Part shown: positions 51,001-63,000 of the stretch, piece by piece
How the letters are laid out: each line of letters starts with the position of its first letter
How positions within the stretch are numbered: the stretch's first letter is position 1
Origin: Mytilus galloprovincialis
Taxonomy: Eukaryota > Mollusca > Bivalvia > Mytilida > Mytilidae
DNA length: 64,000 nt
Direction of reading: 5' to 3'
NCBI RefSeq assembly: GCF_965363235.1
Contig: NC_134841.1
Location: 38,593,440-38,657,439 of the forward strand
Made by a program: the position numbers and the translations under genes
Notes under the pieces: model-generated
What the model was told of the DNA's origin: nothing
The model's input: only the letters and a program-made list of their open reading frames with translations
Databases searched by the model: none

Positions 51001-54000
51001 CACATTTATTTTTGACTTTTGTACACACTGTTTTACACACTTATAATCACCATCTCAAAATGCATCATATCTAACAAATTTTGGAATATAAATTGTCAAC
51101 TAGACAATTATTACATGAATTATATTTTTTAGAACCAGTTTTGAAGCAGGGCAGAAATGGACAATAGCAGTATTATTTTGTCATCTACTACACATTCCAT
51201 TGACCACAAAGTATCTAGAACTGACAGCTAAGTCTGATAGATGGCTCCCATTCTTATGGTTCTCACAAATGCACCAGTATTCAAAAGAGCAGGTAGTCTA
51301 GAGTGAAAATCAATATATTTTTTTTCAAAGGACAAGGTATGATAAGGGGCATTTTTGGCCCCCTCTTCAAATGACTTCATATTCAATCCATCACTAGTCT
51401 ATGCATAGTGACTTAAAAAAATGTTGAACATTTTGTGTTTATGTGATTATTTGGTTGCCTAGCAACGGGTTTTATAAAACGAACTATAATATCAATCTTT
51501 ATTGCAATTGCCAAAGGAAAAGACTTCTGAATCTATTAAAATGAATGGTGATGTGTTACCACACACTTGAATATTTACTATTGTTGGGTCTATCATTTTA
51601 AAAAGTTCTTAATAGTAACCTAGCAACCACAATGTTGCCTAGTGACCACTAAAAAGTACTTTTTTATCCAATGCTATCCTTAAAAAAAATGAAAAATTCA
51701 AATGTTTTTATACAACTCATATTAAGTCGACTCCTATATTGATATATTTAGTAACAATGTTTGCATGAAAAAACAATTTGATTTTGTATCTGTATAATCC
51801 GTCAAATCAACCCGAGTTTTCCTTAGCAACGCATAGTTAGTTTTAAGTAAACAGTTGAAGAACATTTAAAAAGATGTTTAGTGTCACTGAGTGTAACTTT
51901 TAAGCTTGAAACGTGGAACTAAAGGATATTTATGAGTACCTTTAGTGCAAATGTGCAATTCTAATATAATTCTTAATTCAGTGTTTCCATGGTTACACAG
52001 GAACGTATCCATGATATAATATCTTGCTTAGCAACCATCGCAAATCAGATAAAATAATTCTTATGCATATCTAAGTATGTATTTTCATATAAAAGAGAGA
52101 CAGCAGATACATATTTTTTTTAGTTTTGCATACTGTATAATAATCTAGGATTCTTTGCTGCTAACAACAGCCTTATGGCATGTACCCCGCCCCCATCCCT
52201 CTATTGTTATTTTCAAAACTTTTTGACTTTAACTATAACTTAGACAAAAGTTTATGCACAGAACACACGATTGTATTATTACAGAAGTTTAAGATTTGAT
52301 ACAATCAATTTATGTTTTGATTTAATTGGAGTTTTTATGCCCCACCTACGATAGTAGAGGAGCATTATGTTTTCTGGGCTGTGCGTCCGTCTGTCTGTCC
52401 GTTGGTCTGTTCATTTGTCCTTCCATCTGTTTGTTCGTCCATCTGTCCGTTCGTCCCGCTTCAGGTTAAAGTTTTTGGTCAAGGTAGTTTTTGATGAAGC
52501 TGAAGTTTAATCAACTTGAAACTTAGTACACATGTTCCTTATGATATGATCTTTCTAATTTTAAAGCCAAATTAGACTTTAGACCACATATCCAAGGTCC
52601 ATTGAACATAGAAAATGAAAGTGCAAGTTTCAGGTTAAAGTTTTTGGTTAAGGTAGTTTTTGATGAAGTTAAAGTCCGATCAACTTGAAACCTAGTACAG
52701 ATTTTCCATATGATATGATCTTTCTACTTTTAATGCCAAATCATATTTTTTTATCCAATTTCAAGGTCCATTGAACATAGACAATGATAATGCAAGTGGG
52801 GCATCCGTGTACTTTGGACACATTCTTGTTTTTAGCTCACCTGACTTTTACAAAAAATCTTCTCCTCTGAAACTACTGTGCCAAATTTAACCAAACTTGG
52901 CCACAATAATCCTTGGGGTATCTAGTTTAAAAAATGTGTCCGATGACCTGGCCATCAAACCAAGATGGCCGCCATGGCTAAAAATAGAACTTAGGGGTGA
53001 AATGTATATTTTGGCTTATATCTTTAAAACCAAAGCATTTAGAGCAGATCTGACATGGGGGTTAAATTGTTGATCAGGTCAAGATCTATCTACCCTGAAA
53101 TTTTCAGACGAATCGGACAACCTGTTGTTGGGTTACTGCCCCTGAATTGGTAATTTTAAGGAAATTTTGCAGTTTTTGGTTATTATCTAGAATACTATTA
53201 AAGATAGAGATAAACTGTAAACAGCAATAATGTTCAGCAAAATAAGACCTACAAATAATGCTACATGACCAAAATTGTCAGTCAACCCCTTAAGGAGTTA
53301 TTGCCCTTTATAGTCAATTTTAACAACTTTATCGTCATTTTTTGTAACTTGTACAAAAATCTTCTCTGAAACTACTAAGCCAAATTTAAACTTACTTGGC
53401 CACAATCATAATTGTGATATTTAGTTTAAAAATTGTGTTCGATGACCCCGCCTACCAAACAAAATGGCCGACATGGCTAAAATTAGAACATAGTGGAAAA
53501 ATACAGTTTTTGCTTTATATCTTTGAAACTAAGACATTTAGGGCAAATTTGTCAAGATTTAAATGTCCATCAGAATAAGATTTATCCCCTCACAAATTTT
53601 CAGATGAATCCTACAACCCGTTGTTGGGTTGCTGTCCTAAAATTGGTAATTTTAAGGAAATTTTGCAGTTTTTGGTTATTATCTTGAATACTATTATAGA
53701 TAGAGATAAACTGTAAAAACAGCAATAATGTTCAGCAAAGTAAGATCTACAAATAAGTCAACATGACCAAAATTGTCAGAGAACCCCTTAAGGAGTTATT
53801 GTCCTTTATAGTCAATATTGAACAACTTTTCGTCATTTTTGTAACTTGTTAAAAAATGTTCTTTTCTAAAACCATGGGCCAAATTGAACAAAACTTGGCC
53901 ACAATCATTTCTAGGGTATCTATTTTAAAAAAGTGTCTAAAGACCCCGCCTACCAAACAAGATGACCGATATCAGTAAATAAGGTAACAGGTGAGCGACA

Positions 54001-57000
54001 CAGGCTCTTGAGAGCCTCTAGTTATATAATTTAACAAATATCTTTTGCAATGAAAACATTTTTTTATTAGCTCACCTGGCCTAAAAGGCCATGTGAGCTT
54101 TTCTCATCACTTGGCGTCCGTCGTCGTCGTCGTCGTCGTCGTCGTTAACAATTTTTCAAACATCTTCTCCCATGAAACTACTGAATGGATTTGAATGAAA
54201 CTTAGCATGATTGTTCCTTAGATTATCCTGCACAAAGTGTGTGCTTCGATTTTTGATCCGTCAAAAAACATGGCCGCCGTTACTTAAAATAGAACATAGG
54301 GGTCAAATGCAGTTTTTGGCTTATATCTCAAAAACGAAAGCATTTAGAGCAAATCTGACATGGGGTAAAAATGTTCATTAGGTCAAGATCTATCAGCCCT
54401 GAAATTTTCAGATGAATCAAACAAACCATTGTTGGGTTGCTGCCACTTAATTGGTAATTTTAAGGAAATTTTGCAGTTTTTGGTCATTATCTTGAATATT
54501 ATTATAGATAAAGATAAACTGTAAACAGCAAAAATGATCAGCAAAGTAAGATCTACAAATAAGTTGATATGACCAAAATTGTCAATTGACCCCTTAAGGG
54601 GTTATTGTCCTTTAATGACAATTTTTCACAATTTGTTCATCACATTTGCTAACTTTAAAAAATCTTCTCCTCTAAAACTACTAAACCAAATTCAACCAAA
54701 CTTCAACTGAATGATCAGTAGGGTGTATAAAATAAAGTATGTGCTTTATTTTTTATTTCGTCAAAAAACATGGCCGTCATGGTTAAAAATAGAACACAGG
54801 GTAAAATGCAGTTTTTGGCTTATATCTCAAAAACTCCAGCATTTAGAGCAAATAAGACAAGAAGTTAAAGTATTTATTAGGTCAAGGTCTACCTGTCCTG
54901 AAATTTTCAGCCGAATTGGGTAACTGGTTTTTCAGGTATAATGCCCCTGAATTGATGATTTTAAAGAAATTTTGCAGTTTTTGGTTATTATCTTGAATAT
55001 TATTATAGATACAGATAAACTGTTAATAGCAAAAATGTTAAGCAAAGTAAGATCTACAAATAAGTCAATTTGACCAAAATTGTCAATTGACCCCTTAAGG
55101 AGTTATTGCCCTTTAAAGACTTTTTTCACAATTTGTTCATCATGTTGACTTACTTTAAAAAATCTTCTCCTTTGAAACTGCTGTATCAATTTCAGCCAAA
55201 CTTAGGCTAAATGAGTTTCAGAGTATCTAGTATAAATTTTATATTTCATTTCCTTGTATGTCAGAAACATAGCTCCTATGGCTAAAATAGAACATAGGAG
55301 AAAATGATTTTTTTTTTGCTTTTGAAGAAAATAGGACGATTCAAAGAACATTTAAATAAATTGAAAAGCCAAAATAATCATTGATGAGAGATTTAACCAA
55401 AAAAATTAAGGTGAGCGATTCAGGCTCTTGAGAGCCTCTTGTTCATCTTTACACTTGAAATCCTCAAAAGTAATAACCACCTGAATGATTATTAATCCAG
55501 AGTATATTGTTTTCATTTTAGCTTCAGAGCCAGCTGTATCACTTCAAAAGTCAGCATCTCCAGCAACATTTACACTATGTCATTGAAAATGCTGAGGTCA
55601 AAGCTCAAGGGGCAAAGGTTACTGAAAAGTCACATGACAAGAAGAAAGGAAACAAAGATGTCAGATCTACTCTGTATTCTAGAATTGGCTTAGCTAAGGA
55701 TATCAATCAAGGTATCAAGATATGTTTTTCATTTAATTTCATGGAACAAAATGGTACCTTTTGATAATCTTTCAATAAATACTTCTACACTAGTTTAGCA
55801 CATTTATCATTGTCTGTTTTTCTCACTTTACATGCAGCAGTCATTAAATTTCTTTTTTTTCAATTTCCTTGTTCATACATCATAGTAAGAGCTTTAAAAT
55901 AGTTTAAAAAGTTATGCATAGATTATTATTCTTTTCTAATAAACAAATGTATAGATAAGAATGAGATGTGAAATAAATGTATTGTACATCAACCTTCTGA
56001 TTTAAACTAGTGACTTTTGGAAGTTGAAAAATAAAAAAAATAAAATCATTGCAAACTTGATAGACTTAGCTTGGATCTTCCTTCTGCATTCCTTATTAAT
56101 GTGGTATAAAATTTGACATCATCTTAAGGAGTAAACTTGCAAGGAAGGGTTCACATAGTTATAATTTATATAACCCAATAAATTATTTCAACAAGTGGGG
56201 ATTGCCTCTCCCGACTCATTGCAGTAATGAATGATCTATGACTTATCAGAAAATATTATACACTATCAGATTATTTAATCCATCTTGTATAGGCTTTGCC
56301 TTTTGTCCAATCGCTTTGTTTAAATGTACGTTTAATATTTAGAATAAGAAATATTTTGAAGTGAATCAAATTCACATTAATACATCAAGAAAATCAGAAA
56401 GTGCTAAAATAATTTGCAACCAAGTCAACCATAAAGGACTAAACAAGAAACAAAGTATCTTCTAAAATAAGATGATTTACTGTATAAGAACCTTCAAGTT
56501 GTTAAGTTCTTTTAAATATGTTAGATTTCTGTTTTTTTTTATTCCATTGAACTATTTATACAAGCGGTTGTTTTGGACAATGTGTCATTCCATATTTTGA
56601 AAAGTAAGAAGTATATGGACAATTTCAGCATTTTGTTTTTAGGGAATGTTGAAAAAAATCAAAAAGAAACATAAAAGTATATTTTAAATGTGATTTATTT
56701 AAACTGATAATGGTAACTGATTTTGTAAGCATGCTAATGACAATCCTTTTTTCCAGTTGGTTCTCCATTTTTCAAACAGTAGTTTTGTAATAATTTCCTC
56801 TGTGATTACTAATTCTAAATAATAACTATTAATTACAGTTTTAAGATACAGGTTATCTATTGGTAAGAAGATGCATGATAGATCATAATTAATAAGAGAA
56901 GACAAGAGAAAGATAGCACATTGTTTATATGTCTATTGCATTGTGGGAAATTGTTATGACCCGTATTATTCACTAATTTTGTTATTATTAAATGCAGAAA

Positions 57001-60000
57001 ATAATCCCTATTTATAAAAACTTCATCTTTAAAGAAAATTAGAATAGTAGACATGAAAACACAAAATTAAAACTGGCCAACAGTTTTTGTAATACAAGTT
57101 ACAAAATTTAAACAACACAGAAATAAATCTCTGGAAAAATAATTTAATTTTGGATTTAACATGTCTTCTGATTGGTTGATAATCTTTTGTCTATCAGCTC
57201 ATAGACACAATTTTGTCTTGTGACCGTGATATCATATATGTTTTGTCATGATTTACTACTTAAAAATGGAATATTGAAATAAACTATGAGGAATGTCTGA
57301 TATGTTTTCTGTATATTTGAAATAAACTAAAGTAAAGTACGGTAGTGCACATTTTTAGATACATGTATAACCCTATGCAGGTTCTTCAGTGTGCACAACA
57401 TTTTTATACGACCGCAAAATTTGAAAAATTTTTCGTCGTATATTGCTATCACGTTGGCGTTGTCGTCGTCGTCCGAATACTTTTAGTTTTTCGCACTCTA
57501 ACTTTAGTAAAAGTGAATGGAAATCTATGAAATTTTAACACAAGGTTTATGACCACAAAAGGAAGGTTGGTATTGATTTTGGGAGTTTTGGTCCCAACAT
57601 TTTAGGAATTAGGGGCCAAAAAGGGCCCAAATAAGCATTTTCTTGGTTTTTGCACTATAACTTTAGTTTAAGTTAATAGAAATCTATGAAATTTTGACAC
57701 AAGGTTTATGACCACAAAAGAACGGTTGGGATTGATTTTGGGAGTTTTGGTTTCAACAGTTTAGGAATTAGGGGCCAAAAAAGGGCCCAAATAAGCATTA
57801 TTCTTGGTTTTCGCACAATAACTTTAGTTTAAGTAAATAGAAATCAATGAAATTTAAACACAATGTTAATGACTACAAAAGGAAGGTTGGTATTGATTTT
57901 GGGAGTTTAGGTCCCAACAGTTTAGGAATTAGGGGCCAAAAAGGGACCCAAATAAGCATTTTTCTTGGTTTTCGCACCATAACGTTAGTATAAGTAAATA
58001 GAAATCTATGAAATTTAAACACAAGGTTTATGACCTTAAAAGGAAGGTTGGTATTGATTTTGGGAGTTTTGGTCCCAACATAATAAGGGGCCCAAAGGGT
58101 CCAAAATTAAACTTTGTTTGATTTCATCAAAATTGAATAATTGGGGTTCTTTGATATGCCGAATCTAACTGTCATGACTGTGTATTTAGATTCTTAACTT
58201 TTGGTCCCGTTTTCAAATTGGTCTACATTAAGGTCCAAAGGGTCCAAAATTAAACTTAGTTTGATTTTGACAAAAAATGAATCAGTTAGGTTCTTTGATA
58301 TGCTGAATCTAAAAATGTACTTAGATTCTTGATTATTGGCCCAGTTTTCAAGTTGGTCCAAATCGGGGTCCAAATTAAACTTTGTTTGATTTCATCAAAA
58401 ATTGAATAAATGGGGTTCTTTGATATACCAAATCTAACTGTGTATGTAGATTCTTCATTTTTGGTCCTGTTTTCAAATTGGTCTACACTAAAGTCCAAAG
58501 GGTCCAAAATTAAACTTAGTCTGATTTTAACAAAAATTGAAATCTTGGGGTTCTTTGATATGCTGAATCCAAAAATGTACTTAGATTTTTTATTATGGGC
58601 CCAGTTTTCAAGTTGGTCCAAATCAGGATCTAAAATTATTATATTAAGTATTGTGCAATAGCAAGTCTTTTCAATTGCACAGTATTGCGCAATGGCAAGA
58701 AATATCTAATTGCACAATATTGTGAAATAGCAAATTTTTTTTTAATTAGAGTTATCTTTCTTTGTCCAGAATAGTAAGCAAGAAATATCTAATTGCAAAA
58801 TATTGTGCAATAGCAAGATTTTTTTTTAATTGGAGTTATCTTTCTTTGTCCAGAATCAACTTAAATCTTTGTTATATACAATATACAATGTATATTCACT
58901 TTTTACTACCAACTGATAAATTAAAATAATCTTTACCATTCAGTGATAACAAGCAGTTTTTTTACATCTTAATATTTTATGATGTATTTAAATGAGTAGT
59001 TATTGTTGCAAACTCCATTAGAAATTTTAATTGAGATTAGTTTTGGAATAAGGGAAAGGGGGATGTGATTAAAAAAATTGGGTTCAATTTTTCTCATTTG
59101 AAATTTCATAAATAAAAAAGAAAATTTCTTCAAACATTTTTTTGAGAGGATTAATATTCAACAGCATAGTGAATTGCTCTAAGAGAAAACAAAAATTTTA
59201 AGTTCATTAGAACACATTCATTCTGTGTCAGAAACCTATGCTGTGTCAACTATTTAATCACAATCCAAATTTAGAGCTGAATCCAGCTTGAATGTTGTGT
59301 CCATACTTGCCCAGGTGCGTAGCTAGGCCAAAATGATGTGTACGCAATGCCGGGGAAAGAAGTCATACGGCGAGGGGTATGGGGGCCGCTCGAGGCCCCC
59401 AGAAGCTCTAGAGTAAATGGTGCAAAATCCTGCATTCTCGCGATTTCCTGGGACTGAAAATGACCTCACAGAAATCTTATTTTCATGAGTAACAAGTCAA
59501 CTTCTGAAAAATTTGAAAAAAAAATTGGAGGAAAAAAAAGCTTCTAATGTGTAGTGGGTAGAGCTTATTTATATATTAGGTAACAATTAAAATATAAAGT
59601 GCCACCACCATATATTTTAATTGCTACCTAATCAGTCTCAACCCACTTTACATTCACTGAAATAATCCAAATTTCTAATCCTTAAAGGGTATTTTTTTTT
59701 ATTGAGAAAATACATAAATAAATCGAATCACATTTCTCTATGTTTTATTTTATAAGAGAACAAGCAGTCTTTCTTTTAGCTTTTAATTCTCAAAGTTAGT
59801 TCTGAAAGTCAATGGCCATTCCCTTTCCAGTTATCCAAAACCGTGTCTGTTGAAATTTGTTTTTCGTGGTATATGTTCAATAGAACAAGCCCAGATAAAC
59901 GCATGGATTTCATTGTATTTCTTTAGCCGTCTCATCATTGCTCATGGTATTGAAAGACTGTTCTATCGTTGCCGTCCAGACCGCCATACATGCATATATG

Positions 60001-63000
60001 TTAAGTATTTTAAAGATTCCCGGGTATAAATCCTTGTTTATAACATCATAGTTTGGAAACCTTTAACTATACATTTGTATATAAATACTTTTGAAGTCCC
60101 AAAATCTACAAGGAAAAGCTTCAAATTAAATCTGAGTTCTTTTTATCAACTTCCAAAAACGAGTCTTTTATTTTTACAAAGCAAGGAAAACAAGCACTTT
60201 AAATTTTGCACATGGAGAATAAGCACTTTTAATCTCGAGACACGCATAATTAAATGAACGAGGCACCCATCTTTCACGACCGAACATAAAATAAAAAAGT
60301 AAAAAACACGTTGATCGTCAAAAAAACCGGCGGATAGGTTGCAAAAATATTACCCTTAATAGAACATCACGTTTTATTTCATCAGTCATTTTGAAATCTT
60401 CAGAAAAGATTTCAGGGTAAGGAGGCATAGTAGACGCACTTATTGTATTCTGAAACCCCGAGGACTCAGCTATTTTAATTGTTTGCATCAGCAGCACAAT
60501 CACGATGCTGGTCCCAAAAATGTAAAGAGAAAACTAGTTTCCGGAACGGAATATAGTTACAAAGTGACCATTAACATATCTTTATAACACTTTATAATTA
60601 GTTATATTACTTAAGTTTTATTCTAACTAGATTTACCATATTTTTATTTTTGTCAAATTTTCGATGTGTACGCAACTGCGTTTTTGCGTACGGGTTGCTA
60701 CGCGCCTGTTGCCCCAACCGTTCAGGGTTCAACCTCTGCGGTCGTATAAAGCTACGCCCTGCGGAGCATCTGGTTGATATTATTTTGAATAAACAGAAAT
60801 CATAATGGCAGTCATTCTTAAATAAAAACAGTAAAATTGATACTTTTAATGTTAAGACAGAATGACCCTACGCAAAACAACATCCTTAACTTGTCTGTAT
60901 TAAGCCTTATACACATACACTTTGTATATAGTTATTCTCAAATAAAATATTATGATGGTTATGTACATATTTTTCTCTTGTCTTCTTCCTTTTTAAAAAC
61001 AATTTCAACCAAGCAGATGATTCTTGTATTTAGGAATGTAATATCATATATCTGACAGCATCATCAATGATCTTTTATTAATCTGTCTGTAACAAGCACA
61101 ACTGCATGTATGTCATATCACCATACTTCTTTTAAAAGTATTTCAGCTATACATAGGTTTTTCTATATTTTCAAGATTTAACTTAAGAGGAACATCAGCA
61201 GGTTTCTTGTTTGGTTTCAATTACATGAATTTTTTGAAATATAAACAAGTCATTGTTTAAGTATTTTATTGAAATATTGACTCATAGAAAGGAAACTTTT
61301 AGAAGAATAATTGTGGAAATAAAGTTAATAAAATGTCAAAATGCTGGTATTCTTGGAAATGGGGGTAATCTATGCTAGAGAGTTTATTTTTATAGAAACA
61401 TAATGCAAAAAGCTCTTTTTTGTTGACAAATATGCTGTTTATTCTGGATCCCAAAATCAATAAAAATTGGCATGTTTTCCTTGAATTAAGCAAAAATTGA
61501 AAAATTATAAAGTCAAATATACCATCATACATTTTACTTTATATTTAGAAAAGGAGATGTCATTTATGTAATTTATAACTACTGTAGATTCATTTATTTT
61601 CAAGGTTGCCAATTCATTCATTGATACAAAACTATTTGTATGTGGCTATTTAATTATTTGTTTTTTCTGGAATCTACATACTAGCCTATATAAAGACTGA
61701 ATTTAGTTAAACATTTAAAATTGTGGTTCACCTATAAAGAAGAAATTCATAATTACTGATATCCCATGAATGAAAATAAATCCACAGTAAATAGTTTGTT
61801 GTTTGTTGTTTGATTAACAGCCAGTGGTTTTGTTTTTACAGAAAGAAGTAGTAGTGAGGATGAAATAGAGACACAAGATGTCAGCAATTCCTCTATGGAT
61901 ATAGATGAAACTGAATGTAAGTGTGATACAAAGATGGAAAGAAAGTGATTTATCAGCCAACAATTACCTTTTTCCTATGAAGCCAATTTGACCTTACCTT
62001 TATTAAAACACTGTTATACACAACAGAAATAAATCAATGTGGATATCATACTTCATATTAATTGGTTGATGACTTTTTTAAAAATTTGAAATTTTACCAT
62101 TAATGGTATTGTTTCGCACTGTAATTTAATTTTCAGTATAAAAAAAATATCATGTTCTTCTAAGTCTTATTGCTTTATTTTTATGCTATCGCCGTAGCAG
62201 ATGAGGAAATTGTGTTACTCTTGTCAGTCTTGTACGCCCCCAAAATTGGTTTCTGTTGTCTAACTTTAGTTTACCTCAACTAAAAGTTATGAAATATATA
62301 AACCATGCTTACTACCACAAAACATAGATCAAGCTGGAAATAAGGGGTGTCACTGTTACTGTTCATAAAAAAAAATTCTTTTATAAACATAAAAATTACT
62401 GAATTTTTCATTTTCCTAACTTTAGTTTGCCTCAACAATTGATATGAAATTATTCCTATAATCACAAATTTGACTTAACTACGTGAATCTTGCATCTGTA
62501 TGTTGGAGTTATAAAGTCAGGCTTATTTACAAGCGGGGGCATCTGTGGCCCATATACACATTTTTCATTTATTTCCACAGTGATAATAAGAGATAGCGAA
62601 GCTGTGTCAGATGATTTGTTTAGTGTGGTTTTCCATGCTCAGTCCTCCAGGAGTCCATGGAAGTATCTTTTAGTCAGTGGTGTTACAGTTTATAATCCAA
62701 TACTCACAGAATTAGCTGTTTGTCTTGAGGTTTGTTTATGATTCATTGTTTTTCATAAAAAGTATTCTTGTTTCTGTTTATTTTAGAAAATAGCTATGTA
62801 TCTCAATAACCATACCATATAAAAGCAATGTTAAAACTGTTAGGAAGGTTTAGGGAACTTGAAATTAAATCACTATAGTAAGCTTTATTCTTGCTCAGCC
62901 CAAATTATATCACAAAATTTATTATGAAAACATATTTGAACACTACTAGTACTTTTTGATTAATTTATTTTTCTTCACATACATCTTTTAAAGTGTTATT

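Noticed and set aside
58286..58661. Overlapping open frames on both strands
   Set aside because: They follow the tandem GGTTCTTTGATATGC units of a dispersed repeat.
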